Assembly: GCF_030580935.1 (NCBI RefSeq)
Contig: NZ_JAUQOM010000002.1
Span: forward strand, 620,001-684,000
Origin: Sphingobium cyanobacteriorum
Lineage (GTDB): Bacteria > Pseudomonadota > Alphaproteobacteria > Sphingomonadales > Sphingomonadaceae
DNA: 64,000 bases
Direction of reading: 5' to 3'
Shown: piece after piece, positions 49,640 through 59,370 of the stretch
Layout: each line of letters starts with the position of its first letter
Numbering within the stretch: position 1 is the first letter of the stretch
Position numbers and translations under genes: made by a program
The notes under the pieces: generated by a model
What the model was told of the DNA's origin: nothing
Seen by the model: the letters and a program-made list of their open reading frames with translations, nothing else
Databases searched by the model: none

Positions 49640-49704
49640 AACGCACATAAAATCTTCAGCCGGAGCGGCTAGGCTTTGGCAAAATGCTAAGGGAAATATC
49701 CGTG

Positions 49705-50778
49705 ATGAGCGCAATGCCAGGTCTGGTCCTCATGGTGGAGGAAGCACGGCTGTCCGATCCGGCGGTGGTGGCGGATCTTGACGCATGGGTCTGCGCGCAT
49801 CCCGGTTCGACACCGTTCCAGCGCCCCGGCTGGATCATGGGCGTCGAAGCCGGCACCGGGCAGAAGGCCAAGTTGCTGGTCGCGCGATCGGCCGGTGGCG
49901 AGATATTGGGCCTGCTGCCGCTCACCTATATCCGGTCCGCTTTGTTCGGTCGTGCATTGGTGGGCAGCGGATTTGCGGTCGATGGCGGCATTTTGACGAC
50001 TCATCGCAAGGCAGGGGCCGCACTGTCCGACGCGGCCTGGACGCTGGCGGAAAAACTGGGCTGCACCACGCTGGAACTGCGTGGCGGCGAAACCCCCGAA
50101 GGCGCGCCATGGCAGGAAAAGGCCGATGCCTATCTGGGCTTCGCGCGCGCGCTGGCCGCCGATGATGACGCGGAATTGAAGGCCGTGCCAAAGCGGCACC
50201 GCGCCGAAATCCGCAAGGGGATGGGCAATGGCCTGACCTTCGAAATGGGCCGGGACAAGCGACTGCGCGATATCCATTATCGCCTTTATGCCCATAGCGT
50301 CCACAATCTGGGCACGCCGGTCTTTCCGCGCGCCCTGTTCGACGCGGTGCTGGATCGGTTCGGCGACGACGCCGACATTGCCCTGGTGTCGAAGGACGGG
50401 CAACCGCTGTCGGCGGTCATCAGCCTCTATCATCGCGGTGCCTGCATGCCCTATTGGCATGGCGCGGGTGATGGCGCGCGTGCCATGCGCTCCAACGAAT
50501 ATCTCTATTTCCGCCTGATGGGCGCGGCGCGTGAGCGCGGCTGCGCCATATTCGACTTCGGCCGGTCGAAGGTCGGCACCGGGCCTGCGGCGTGGAAAAA
50601 GACCTGGGGGTTCGAAGGCGAACCTTTGGGTTATCATCTGCGCACCGCGCCGGGCAAGGATACGCGCGATGTCAACCCGCTCTCACCCCAATATCGGCGC
50701 AAGGTCGAATTGTGGAAGAAACTGCCCGAATCGATCGCCAACCTGATCGGCCCGCATATTGCGCGAGGGCTGGGATGA
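49705..50778 (+). CDS. FemAB-family protein, XrtA-associated (copy 2)
   Basis: 357 residues from ATG 49705, with AAGGGAAA about 10 bases upstream. It is clearly paralogous to the preceding gene. They share KRHRAEIRKG-type and NLGTPVFPRALFDAVLDRFG segments, the FDFGRSKVGTGPAAWKKTWG motif and the ending LIGPHIARGLG. Two copies in tandem suggest a duplication followed by specialisation, for example sequential addition of two residues. It starts 65 bp after copy 1 and overlaps the next gene by 4 bp. Confidence 0.85.
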   Translation: MSAMPGLVLMVEEARLSDPAVVADLDAWVCAHPGSTPFQRPGWIMGVEAGTGQKAKLLVARSAGGEILGLLPLTYIRSALFGRALVGSGFAVDGGILTTHRKAGAALSDAAWTLAEKLGCTTLELRGGETPEGAPWQEKADAYLGFARALAADDDAELKAVPKRHRAEIRKGMGNGLTFEMGRDKRLRDIHYRLYAHSVHNLGTPVFPRALFDAVLDRFGDDADIALVSKDGQPLSAVISLYHRGACMPYWHGAGDGARAMRSNEYLYFRLMGAARERGCAIFDFGRSKVGTGPAAWKKTWGFEGEPLGYHLRTAPGKDTRDVNPLSPQYRRKVELWKKLPESIANLIGPHIARGLG

Positions 50779-52001
50779 GCGGCGATATCCTGTTCCTCTG
50801 CCACCGTATCCCCTTTCCGCCCGACCGGGGCGACAAGATCCGCTCCTACCATCTGCTGCAACGTCTGGCGGAGATCGGCCCGGTGCATGTCGGCTGCTTC
50901 GCCGATGATGATCGCGACATGGGCTTTGCCGATGCGATGGCGGCGGTCACGGCCAGCCAGTGCGTTCTGCGGCGCGATCGCTCGAAGGTCGTCGCCGGAC
51001 TGACCGGCCTGGCCAAGGGCCAGTCGCTGCTGCTGTCGCTGTTCGACCATCCTGCTCTGCATCGCTGGGTCGCCACGACGCTGGCGGCAAAGCCGATCCG
51101 CGCGGTCGTCGCCTATTCGGCGCAAATGGCGCATTTCGTGCCGCCATTGCCGCCGGGCATCCGTTTCCTGATGGATTTCGTCGATTTCGATTCCGCCAAA
51201 TATGCCACCTATGGCGCGGAAGGCAGCGGGCCGATGGCGTGGATCAACCGGCGCGAGGGGCGGGTGTTGCTCGATTTCGAACGGCGCACGGCGCAGCGGG
51301 CGGACATCTGTTCCTTCGTCAGCGAAGCGGAGGCGGCATTGTTCCGCGACGCCTGCGGGCAGGGACCGGACCGGATCGTCGCCATCGAAAATGGCGTGGC
51401 GCTCGACTATTTCGACCCGGCAGCGGATTTCCCCGGCGTGGACCATGGCCATGGGCCGCTGCTCGTTTTTACCGGACAGATGGACTATCGCCCCAATATC
51501 GAGGCGGTCGACAGCTTCGCGCGGGCGACGCTGCCCGCCATCCGCACGGTCCACCCCGATGCGCGCTTCGCCATCGTGGGCCGCAATCCGGCCAAACAGG
51601 TGATGGCGCTGGCGGACCTGCCGGGCGTGATCGTGACCGGCGGCGTGCCGGATGTGCGTGGCTGGCTGGCGACGGCGGATGCGGTGGTCGCCCCGTTGCG
51701 GATCGCGCGCGGCATCCAGAACAAGGTGCTGGAGGCGATGGCGATGGCGCGGCCGGTCGTGGCGTCGCCACAGGCGGCCGAAGGGATCGATGCGACCGAC
51801 GACATGCATTTTCTGATCGCCGCCAACCCCGCCGAAGAAGCCGCCAAGGTCATTGCCCTGCTGGCCGATCCGGCGCGGGCGGATCGCCTGGGCCAGGCGG
51901 CGCGGGCGCGGATGGAGGAACGCTATCGCTGGTCGGCGACGCTGGCGGGGCTTCCCGGCCTGCTGTTTCCCGCTGACCGGGCCGGTGCGCGCGCGGCATG
52001 A
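50775..52001 (+). CDS. XrtA-associated glycosyltransferase (GT4-like)
   Basis: 408 residues. The N-terminal FLCHRIPFPPDRGDKIRSY is the hallmark of the TIGR03087-type glycosyltransferase paired with exosortase A. The C-terminal GT-B half has LLVFTGQMDYRPNIEAVDSF, FAIVGRNPAKQVMALADLPG and the donor-binding RGIQNKVLEAMAMARPVVAS (E-x7-E type). It transfers a sugar from a nucleotide donor to the growing lipid-linked chain on the cytoplasmic face. Overlaps both neighbours by 4 bp. Confidence 0.88.
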   Translation: MSGDILFLCHRIPFPPDRGDKIRSYHLLQRLAEIGPVHVGCFADDDRDMGFADAMAAVTASQCVLRRDRSKVVAGLTGLAKGQSLLLSLFDHPALHRWVATTLAAKPIRAVVAYSAQMAHFVPPLPPGIRFLMDFVDFDSAKYATYGAEGSGPMAWINRREGRVLLDFERRTAQRADICSFVSEAEAALFRDACGQGPDRIVAIENGVALDYFDPAADFPGVDHGHGPLLVFTGQMDYRPNIEAVDSFARATLPAIRTVHPDARFAIVGRNPAKQVMALADLPGVIVTGGVPDVRGWLATADAVVAPLRIARGIQNKVLEAMAMARPVVASPQAAEGIDATDDMHFLIAANPAEEAAKVIALLADPARADRLGQAARARMEERYRWSATLAGLPGLLFPADRAGARAA

Positions 52002-53530
52002 GCGACCGGGCACTTCCCATCGCGCGGGCGTGGCCTTTGAACCTGGCTGGCTGGCGCGGTCATCTGATGGCGCTGGGCGTCGTTGCCTGCGCGATCCTGG
52101 CGATCTTCTTTGCTGATGTGGCCGGCATGGTGTCGATCTGGTGGAACGCCTCCACCTTCGGCCATTGTCTGTTCATCCCCCTGCTGATCGGCTGGATGGT
52201 GCAGCAACGGTTGCCGGGCCTGCGGCAATTGCAGCCGGTCGCCTGGGCGCCGGGGCTGCTGTGGCTGGCGGCGGGCGCGTTCGCCTGGCTGCTGGGCGCG
52301 GCGGCGGGCGTGGCGATGGTGCGTCACGGCGCGCTGGTCGTCATGCTCCAGGGCGCGACCATCGCCCTGCTTGGTCCCGCGGTCGCGCGGGCGCTACTCT
52401 TCCCGCTCTTCTATGCCTTTTTCATGGTGCCCTTCGGGGAAGAGATCGTGCCGCCATTGCAACTGGTGACGGCGCGGATTGCGATGCTGCTGCTCGACCT
52501 GTCGGGCGTGCCCGCGCATATGGAGGGCATCTTCATCACCACGCCGACCGGCTATTTCGAAGTGGCCGAAGCCTGTTCCGGCGCGAAATTCCTGATCGCC
52601 ATGACCGCCTATGGCACGCTGGTGTGCAATATCTGCTTCCGCACCTGGAAACGACGCATCCTGTTCCTGGCCAGCGCATTGACGCTGTCCGTGCTGGCCA
52701 ATGGCGTGCGCGCCTATGCCACCATATTGGTGGCGCATCTGACCACCGTGGATGCGGCTGTCGGTTTCGATCATGTCGTCTATGGCTGGCTATTCTTCGC
52801 GATCATCATGGTCGTGGTGATGGCCGCCGCCTGGCCCTTCTTCGACCGCAAGCCCGGCGATCCCTGGTTCGATCCTGCGGCGTTGCAGGGGGGGGCAAGA
52901 CAGTCTCCGGCCGGCGGTGTCGCCGGCGCGGCGCTGGCGCTGATCGCGGCGGCACCGCTCTGGCTGGCCATCACGGCGGCTGCATCCGATCCGCTGCCGC
53001 CCATGTTGGCGCTGCCCGAAGTCAAGGGCTGGACCCACGCCCCCGATCGCCAGGCCTATCCGTGGAAGCCGCGCTTCGACGGGGCCGATCATTTCGTCAC
53101 CGGCCGCTATCGCAACGCGCAGGGGCAAGTCGTGGACCTGTCGATCGCGACCTATGCCCGGCAGGATGAAGGCCGCGAACTGGTCGGCTTCGCGCAGGGG
53201 GCGGCCGACCCGGACAGCCAGTGGGTCTGGTCGTCGCCCGCCGCCGCACCGGCCGATGCGCGCGGCGAACAGATCACCGCGCCCGGCCCGGTGGTGCGCC
53301 ATGTGGTGAGCTTCTACCGCGTCGGTTCCGGCGCCCCGACCGGCAGCAAGCCGCAGGTCAAGATCGAAACGATGGCCGCGCGCCTGCTGGGCCGGGACCA
53401 GCGGGCGATCGCCATCCTCGTTTCGGCGGAGGAGGGGGAAGGGCATCCGGCCGATGCCGCCATCGCCGCCTTCCTCACCGATCTGGGCGCTGTGCAGCTT
53501 TTGGCTGACCGCGCCGTCGGCATCCGCTAG
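51998..53530 (+). CDS. xrtA: Exosortase A with C-terminal EpsI domain
   Basis: 510 residues. The first 300 form about eight membrane helices and carry the exosortase catalytic triad: Cys193 in EVAEACSGAKF, Arg238 in ANGVRAY and His259 in GFDHVVYGW. After the last helix, a periplasmic DUF3485/EpsI domain (about residues 340-505, with WKPRFDGADHFVTGRYRNAQ) is fused in the same chain. Exosortases cleave and anchor PEP-CTERM proteins; XrtA lies in exopolysaccharide loci. No PEP-CTERM protein was recognised nearby, so substrates must be encoded elsewhere. Confidence 0.92.
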   Translation: MSDRALPIARAWPLNLAGWRGHLMALGVVACAILAIFFADVAGMVSIWWNASTFGHCLFIPLLIGWMVQQRLPGLRQLQPVAWAPGLLWLAAGAFAWLLGAAAGVAMVRHGALVVMLQGATIALLGPAVARALLFPLFYAFFMVPFGEEIVPPLQLVTARIAMLLLDLSGVPAHMEGIFITTPTGYFEVAEACSGAKFLIAMTAYGTLVCNICFRTWKRRILFLASALTLSVLANGVRAYATILVAHLTTVDAAVGFDHVVYGWLFFAIIMVVVMAAAWPFFDRKPGDPWFDPAALQGGARQSPAGGVAGAALALIAAAPLWLAITAAASDPLPPMLALPEVKGWTHAPDRQAYPWKPRFDGADHFVTGRYRNAQGQVVDLSIATYARQDEGRELVGFAQGAADPDSQWVWSSPAAAPADARGEQITAPGPVVRHVVSFYRVGSGAPTGSKPQVKIETMAARLLGRDQRAIAILVSAEEGEGHPADAAIAAFLTDLGAVQLLADRAVGIR

Positions 53531-53540
53531 GAGAGTTCGC

Positions 53541-55436
53541 ATGTGCGGCATAGCGGGTATCTTCCATCTCGAAACGGCCAAGCCCGTGGACCCGGCGCGG
53601 GTGCGCGCCATGCTGGACGTGATGCCGCATCGCGGCCCGGACGGCAGCGGCATCTGGACTGCGCCCGGCGTGGGTCTTGGTCATCTGCGCCTGTCGATCA
53701 TCGATCTGGGCGGCGGCGCGCAGCCGATGCTGACCGATGACGAAAGCCTGGGCGTCACCTTCAACGGCGAAATCTACAATTTCGCCGAAGTGCGTGCGGA
53801 GCTGGAGGCGAAGGGCCACGTCTTTCGCACCCATAGCGACACCGAAGTCATCCTCCACGGCTATCGGCAATGGGGCGAGGAATGCGTGCATCGCTTCAAC
53901 GGCATGTTCGCCTTTGCCCTGTTCGACGCGCGGGCGGGCTCGCTCTGGCTGGCGCGCGACCGGCTGGGGGTGAAGCCGCTTCATTATGCGCTCTTGTCGG
54001 ACGGCAGCCTGATCTTCGGATCGGAACTCAAGAGCCTGCTCGCCCATCCGCTGCTGCGCCGCGCGCCCGATTTGAGCGCGGTCGAGGATTATATGGCCTA
54101 TGGCTATGTCCCCGACGACGCCTGCCTGGTGGCGGGCGTGCGCAAGCTGGGCGCGGGCGAGACGCTGCGGCTGGTGCGCGGTCGCCCCCTGCCGCAGCCG
54201 CAACGCTATTGGGATGTCAGCTTCGCCGATCGCACCAAGGCGTCACCGCAAGCGCTGGAAGAGGAACTGGTCGCATTGATGCGACAGGCGGTGCGGTCGC
54301 GCATGGTTGCCGATGTGCCGCTGGGCGCCTTCCTCTCCGGCGGTGTGGACAGCAGCAGCGTCGTCGCGCTGATGGCCGAAGCCTCGACCCGCGCGGTCCA
54401 GACCTGCACCATCGGCTTCGACGTGGCCAGCCTGGACGAAACGGCCTATGCCGACCGCGTCGCCCGCCGCTTCGCCACCGACCATCGCAGCCGGATCGTG
54501 TCGCCCGATGATTATGGCCTGATCGACGCGCTCGCCTTCCATTTCGACGAACCCTTTGCCGATGCCTCCGCCCTGCCGACCTACCGGGTGTGCGAACTGG
54601 CGCGCGAACAGGTCACGGTGGCGCTATCGGGCGACGGCGCGGATGAGGCGTTCGCCGGCTATCGCCGCCATCGGTTCCAGATGCAGGGCGAACGGTTCCG
54701 CAGCCTGATCCCGGCGTCGGTGCGCCAGCCGCTGTTCGGCACGCTGGGCCGCTATTATCCCAAGGCCGACTGGGCGCCCCGCGCGCTGCGCGCCAAATCG
54801 ACCTTGCTGGAACTGGCGGGGGAGGGCGGCGAAGCCTATGCCACATCGGTCGGCATAACCCCCCATGCCCTGCGTCAGCGGCTGTTCAGCCAGGAGATGA
54901 AGGGGCGCCTGGGCGCCTATCGCGCCGAGGACCGCTATATCAAGGCGATGGCGGATGCACCCGCGCGCGACCCGCTCGACCGGGCGCAATATGCCGATAT
55001 CCGCATCTGGCTGCCCGGCGACATACTGACCAAGACCGACCGGATGAGCATGGCCGTCAGCCTGGAGGCGCGCGAACCGCTGCTTGACCACAGGCTGGTC
55101 GAATTCGCCGCGCGCTTGCCGGTGGCGCAGCGGATTCGCGGCAATAGCGGCAAATATATCATGAAGAAGGCGATGGAGCCGTTCCTGCCGCAGGACATTC
55201 TCTATCGCCAGAAAATGGGCTTCGTGACGCCGATCAGCGCCTGGTTCCGTGGCGCACTGGCGGGAGAAGCGACCGCGATCGCGGGCGGATCGGCGCTGGC
55301 CAGGACTGGCTGGTTCGACACGAAGATGCTGGCGAAGGTCGCGGCCGATCATCGTTCCGGCGTGTCGGACCATGGCCGGCTTTTGTGGCAATTGCTGATG
55401 CTGGACAAGGCGCTGACGCGGTTGTTCGGGGTCTGA
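53541..55436 (+). CDS. asnB: XrtA-associated amidotransferase, asparagine-synthetase-like
   Basis: 631 residues from ATG 53541 with AGGAGA upstream. Cys2 in MCGIAGIFHLETA is the glutaminase nucleophile, and RGPDGSGIW follows. The synthetase half has the PP-loop LGAFLSGGVDSSSVVALM, then RMVADVPLG and ILTKTDRMSMAVSLEAREPL. This is the asparagine-synthetase-like subtype encoded in XrtA clusters, which probably amidates a uronic acid or other carboxyl group of the polysaccharide; true asparagine synthesis cannot be excluded. Ten bases after the exosortase gene. Confidence 0.88.
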   Translation: MCGIAGIFHLETAKPVDPARVRAMLDVMPHRGPDGSGIWTAPGVGLGHLRLSIIDLGGGAQPMLTDDESLGVTFNGEIYNFAEVRAELEAKGHVFRTHSDTEVILHGYRQWGEECVHRFNGMFAFALFDARAGSLWLARDRLGVKPLHYALLSDGSLIFGSELKSLLAHPLLRRAPDLSAVEDYMAYGYVPDDACLVAGVRKLGAGETLRLVRGRPLPQPQRYWDVSFADRTKASPQALEEELVALMRQAVRSRMVADVPLGAFLSGGVDSSSVVALMAEASTRAVQTCTIGFDVASLDETAYADRVARRFATDHRSRIVSPDDYGLIDALAFHFDEPFADASALPTYRVCELAREQVTVALSGDGADEAFAGYRRHRFQMQGERFRSLIPASVRQPLFGTLGRYYPKADWAPRALRAKSTLLELAGEGGEAYATSVGITPHALRQRLFSQEMKGRLGAYRAEDRYIKAMADAPARDPLDRAQYADIRIWLPGDILTKTDRMSMAVSLEAREPLLDHRLVEFAARLPVAQRIRGNSGKYIMKKAMEPFLPQDILYRQKMGFVTPISAWFRGALAGEATAIAGGSALARTGWFDTKMLAKVAADHRSGVSDHGRLLWQLLMLDKALTRLFGV

Positions 55437-55544
55437 CCCTGCACGCCCGCTCGCCCGAAGGATAGGGATGGTGCATATGGGAAGCCCTTGCAACCCGCTG
55501 CGCCCGGTGCCAACGGGACATATGGCGATAATCAGGGCGCATCG

Positions 55545-56894
55545 GTGACAGTCTCCAAGGAAATCGTGCGGTTGCGGCTCTATGCGCTGTGCCTGGCGGG
55601 GGACATGGCGGGGCTGTTTGCGGCGTTCCTCGCCGCCAACTGGTTCGTGCTGGGCGCGCTCTGGGGCGAACCGGGCAAGCCGCACGGCCTGGTCATGTTC
55701 GCCATGATCGCGCCGCTTTATGCGATCCTGGCGGTGCAGGGCGGCGCCTATGGCATCAATACGCTGGACCATGTGCGACGGGGCATTTTCCGCGCCTTGT
55801 GGGCCCTGGCGCAGGCGGCGCTGCTGATGCTGCTGATCGTCTATCTGGGCAAGATCGCGGAGCAACTGTCGCGCCTGACCTTCATCGCGGGCCTTGTGCT
55901 GGGGGCGGTTGCCGTGGCCTTGGTGCGGCTGGCGGTGGCGCGGCTGGCGCTGCGGGTGCTGGGCGATGTGCCGCACCTGACCGCCGTGATCCTGGACGGG
56001 GTGGCGATCCAGACGGGGCCGCATATGGACGTGATCGACGCCCAGGTCGCAAAGCTTCATCCCGAACGCCATGATGCCGACATGGCCGCCCGGTTGGCGG
56101 CCGCTGTCGGCATGGCGGAGCGCGTGATCGTCGCCTGTCCGCTCGATCGCATGGCGGACTGGTCGGCGGCGCTCAAGTCGCTGTCGGCGCGCGGCGAGAT
56201 CGTCGTGCCCGAACTGCTACGCTTCGCCCCGGCGCGTGTGGATGAATTTGACGGCCAGCCGACCATCATCGTCGCGGGCGGGCCGCTGCATTTCCGTGAT
56301 CGCCTGATCAAGCGGCTGTTCGACCTGATCGTCGCGACCATCGCCACCATCGCCCTGTCGCCGGTCCTGATCGCCGCCGCACTGGCGGTGAAACTGACCA
56401 GTCCCGGTCCGGTGCTGTTCCGCCAGCCCCGCATCGGCAAGGACGCGCGCCCCTTCTCCATCTACAAATTCCGGTCGATGCGCAGCGAGGCGAGCGACCA
56501 TAAGGCCGCGACCCTGACCCGGCGGGACGACGATCGGGTGACGAAGGTGGGCGCCTTCCTGCGCAGGACCAGCATCGACGAACTGCCCCAGCTCTTCAAC
56601 GTGTTGAAGGGCGACATGAGCATCGTCGGCCCGCGCCCGCACGCCGCCGCCGCCAAGGCGGGGGACAGCCTTTATTGGGAAGTCGACGCCCGCTATTGGG
56701 CGCGCCATTGCATCAAGCCGGGCATGACCGGCCTTGCCCAGGTGCGCGGCCATCGCGGTGCGACCGACCATCATCAGGATCTGATCGACCGGCTCCAGTC
56801 GGACCTCGAATATGTCAGCGACTGGTCGGTCTGGCGCGACCTGCGCATCATCGTCGCGACGCTGGGCGTGCTCGTCCATCACAAGGCCTATTGA
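55545..56894 (+). CDS. Polyprenyl-phosphate sugar-1-phosphate transferase (priming)
   Basis: 449 residues from GTG 55545; a TTG at 55488 is the alternative start. Four or five N-terminal membrane helices and a domain with TVILDGVAIQTG-like nucleotide-fold features precede the bacterial sugar transferase core: KRLFDLIVATIATIALSPVL, the KFRSM motif, SIDELPQLFNVLKGDMSIVG and PRPHAAA. It starts repeat-unit assembly by transferring a sugar phosphate to undecaprenyl phosphate. It lies 4 bp before the last glycosyltransferase. The family contains both PglB/WecP-like and WbaP-like specificities. Confidence 0.9.
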   Translation: MTVSKEIVRLRLYALCLAGDMAGLFAAFLAANWFVLGALWGEPGKPHGLVMFAMIAPLYAILAVQGGAYGINTLDHVRRGIFRALWALAQAALLMLLIVYLGKIAEQLSRLTFIAGLVLGAVAVALVRLAVARLALRVLGDVPHLTAVILDGVAIQTGPHMDVIDAQVAKLHPERHDADMAARLAAAVGMAERVIVACPLDRMADWSAALKSLSARGEIVVPELLRFAPARVDEFDGQPTIIVAGGPLHFRDRLIKRLFDLIVATIATIALSPVLIAAALAVKLTSPGPVLFRQPRIGKDARPFSIYKFRSMRSEASDHKAATLTRRDDDRVTKVGAFLRRTSIDELPQLFNVLKGDMSIVGPRPHAAAAKAGDSLYWEVDARYWARHCIKPGMTGLAQVRGHRGATDHHQDLIDRLQSDLEYVSDWSVWRDLRIIVATLGVLVHHKAY

Positions 56895-56898
56895 GTCC

Positions 56899-58029
56899 AT
56901 GGCGACCAACCTGATCCTCGGCGCTGTCCTGCTGCTCTGCCTGGCGGCGGTGGCATGGCCGTTTTTCTTCTATCCGCTGATACTGCGCGCGCTCCCCACC
57001 CGGCCGGAACAGCCGGTCGCAGGGCCGCTGCCCAGCGCCTCGCTGCTCTTCTGCGCCTATAATGAAGCGGCGGCGATGCCGGAGAAGCTGGCCAATCTGG
57101 CGATGCTCCGGCAGCTTTATCCGGCGCTGGAGATACTTGCCTTCGACGATGGCTCGTCCGATGGCACTGCCGATCTGATCGCGGGGCAGGGCGATCTCGT
57201 CACCCTGCTCCGTGGTCCCGGCCGCAGCGGCAAGGCGCATGGCATGAAACAATTGGCTGCCCGCGCGCGCGGTGATGTGCTGATCTTCACCGACGCCAAT
57301 GTGCTGCTGGATGCGGACGCCGTGGATCGGCTGCTCGCCCGCTATGCCGACCCCGATGTCGGCGGCGTGCTCGGATCGCTCCATTATGTCGGTGCGCAGG
57401 ACAGCGCGACCGCCTCGGTCGGATCGCTCTACTGGCGGCTGGAAGAGCGGCTGAAGGACGAAGAATCGCGCACCGGCAATGTGCTGGGGGCCGATGGCTC
57501 GATCTTCTCGATCCGCCGCAGCCTCTACCCCGATTTCCCCGACAGCGTGCTGGACGACCTGACCGTGTCGATGGCTGTGGTCTTTGCGGGCAAGCGGCTC
57601 GTCAAGGCGAAGGATGTTCTGGCGCGCGAACGGCTGGTGACTGCGCGCAGCGACGAATATCGGCGCAAGGTCCGCATCGCCGCCCGCGCCTGGCACACGC
57701 ATCGCCATCTGCGTCCGCAATTGCGGCGCATGGCCGCCCTCGATCGCTTCAAATATGGTTCGCGCAAGATCGTCCGCTGGTTCGGCGGCCTCTTCATCCT
57801 GACCGGCGCGGTGGCGGCGGGAGCGCTGGCCATGCGCATCTCGCCCATGCTCTACCTGATCGGGGCGCTGGCGATAATATTCGTGATCTGGGTCGGCGTG
57901 CGGGCAAAGAGCGGCCCCTTCGCCGCGTTGGTCGATGTGCTGATCGCCTATGCCGCGACCGTGCAGGGCGTGGCCAAGGCGATGACCGGTCGCACCGTCA
58001 CCACCTGGAACCCGGCAAAGTCGCGATAG
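56899..58029 (+). CDS. Family 2 glycosyltransferase
   Basis: 376 residues. An N-terminal membrane helix (AVLLLCLAAVAWPFFFYPLI) leads into the GT-A domain with SLLFCAYNEAAAMPEKLANL, AFDDGSSDGTADLI and IFTDANVLLDADAVDRL (DxD region), then two C-terminal membrane helices near WFGGLFILTGAVAAGALAMR and LYLIGALAIIFVIWVGV. It adds a sugar to the lipid-linked oligosaccharide, possibly processively. It ends the operon; the convergent RTX gene stops only 6 bp away. Confidence 0.9.
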   Translation: MATNLILGAVLLLCLAAVAWPFFFYPLILRALPTRPEQPVAGPLPSASLLFCAYNEAAAMPEKLANLAMLRQLYPALEILAFDDGSSDGTADLIAGQGDLVTLLRGPGRSGKAHGMKQLAARARGDVLIFTDANVLLDADAVDRLLARYADPDVGGVLGSLHYVGAQDSATASVGSLYWRLEERLKDEESRTGNVLGADGSIFSIRRSLYPDFPDSVLDDLTVSMAVVFAGKRLVKAKDVLARERLVTARSDEYRRKVRIAARAWHTHRHLRPQLRRMAALDRFKYGSRKIVRWFGGLFILTGAVAAGALAMRISPMLYLIGALAIIFVIWVGVRAKSGPFAALVDVLIAYAATVQGVAKAMTGRTVTTWNPAKSR

Positions 58030-58035
58030 GGCGGA

Positions 58036-59244
58036 TCAGGCGATGACGATGTCGCTGGCCTGGATATGCGATGTCCCTGACGCAAAATCGATATGGGCGA
58101 TCAATGTCTTGGCCATCACGCCATTGCCATCGGGATCGAAGAAGAGGCCGTGGGTCGACTGCGAATAGAGGAAATGATCGTCGGCATCCTTGGCGACGCC
58201 GTTCGCATTGCTGACGAAATTGCTGGCAGTCACCGCTGCAATCCCGCCGACCATTTCGGCCGTCAGGACGATCAGATCCTGATTATGCGCGAAATCGACG
58301 ACATGATCGCCGCCTTCATCCAGGGACTGCCAGACGAAGCGGTCATGCCCCGCGCCGCCGGTCAGTTCGTCGCTCCCCAGCCCGCCATAGAGGCGGTCGT
58401 TATCATCTCCCCCGTCCAGCCAGTCGTTCGCTTCGCCGCCATGCAGGGCATCCATGCCCCAGTGGCCGAACAGATAGTCGCTCGACAGGCCGCCCAGCAA
58501 AACATCGTTGCCCCAATAGCCGTAAAGGTCGTCCCGTCCGCCTTCACCGAACAGGACATCGTCGCCGTCCAGACCCTGAATATTGTCATCGCCGTCGCCG
58601 CCCAGCACCCGGTCGTTGCCCCGTCCCGCGTTGATCTGGTCGATGCCTTCCTGACCGTAGATCAGGTCATCGCCGTCCTCGCCATAGATCGTGTCTTTGC
58701 CCAGGCCGCCGCGTATGCTGTCGGCACCCGTCCCTGCGCTGATATAATCATTGCCCGCGCCGCCATCCAGCAGGTCGCTGCCCTCGTCGCCATAGAGCTT
58801 GTCATAACCGCTGCCGCCGAACAGGCGGTCGTCGCCCGCGCCGCCGTTGGCTGTGCTGCCTGCGTCATTGGCATGGAACTCGTCATTGGCGCTGCCGAAC
58901 GAAACGGTGAGGGACTCTACCGAATCAAGCGTTGCGACGATCCCCCGTACACCACCGCCAAGGTCGGTGAAGGCATGGATATAATTGCTTGCGATGGTGA
59001 TGGGCGTGGTCAACCCGGCAAATGACAGTGTCGCACGATCGAAGCCTGCCCCACCGAAGATGTAACTGCCCAGTTGTCCGTCAAGTGGCGTGATGGTGAT
59101 CCAGTCGTCATCGTCACCGGCAAAGATGATATCGACGCCGCCCTGACCATAGATATGGTCGCGCCCGCCCTTGGAGATAATCCGGTCGTCGCCGGCCGAT
59201 CCATAGAGATAATCGCGAAATTTGCTACCAACGATACGCGACAT
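58036..59244 (-). CDS. RTX-type calcium-binding protein (paralogue A)
   Basis: 402 residues. Repeats of GGxGxDxLyGxxG occur from about residue 10 to 280 (for example GAGDDRLFGGSGYDKLYGDE). A C-terminal domain with HDRFVWQSLDEGGDHVVDFA and a final ADDHFLYSQSTHGLFFDPDG match the non-cleaved type I secretion signal. It has no signal peptide. It is very similar to the next RTX gene (same order, same closing segment). The C-terminal stop is 6 bp from the convergent polysaccharide operon. Calcium folding outside the cell is expected; function unknown. Confidence 0.82.
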   Translation of the reverse strand: MSRIVGSKFRDYLYGSAGDDRIISKGGRDHIYGQGGVDIIFAGDDDDWITITPLDGQLGSYIFGGAGFDRATLSFAGLTTPITIASNYIHAFTDLGGGVRGIVATLDSVESLTVSFGSANDEFHANDAGSTANGGAGDDRLFGGSGYDKLYGDEGSDLLDGGAGNDYISAGTGADSIRGGLGKDTIYGEDGDDLIYGQEGIDQINAGRGNDRVLGGDGDDNIQGLDGDDVLFGEGGRDDLYGYWGNDVLLGGLSSDYLFGHWGMDALHGGEANDWLDGGDDNDRLYGGLGSDELTGGAGHDRFVWQSLDEGGDHVVDFAHNQDLIVLTAEMVGGIAAVTASNFVSNANGVAKDADDHFLYSQSTHGLFFDPDGNGVMAKTLIAHIDFASGTSHIQASDIVIA

Positions 59245-59370
59245 GAGCTGTCTCCAGGGTGAGAATGCGCGCCAGATGGGCGCGAATGGGTATAGCCATA
59301 GCGGACCTGCCCGATGACAGCATTGCCGGTTGTCAAATTGGCCGACAGATCCGTATTGCGCAGAACGGGG

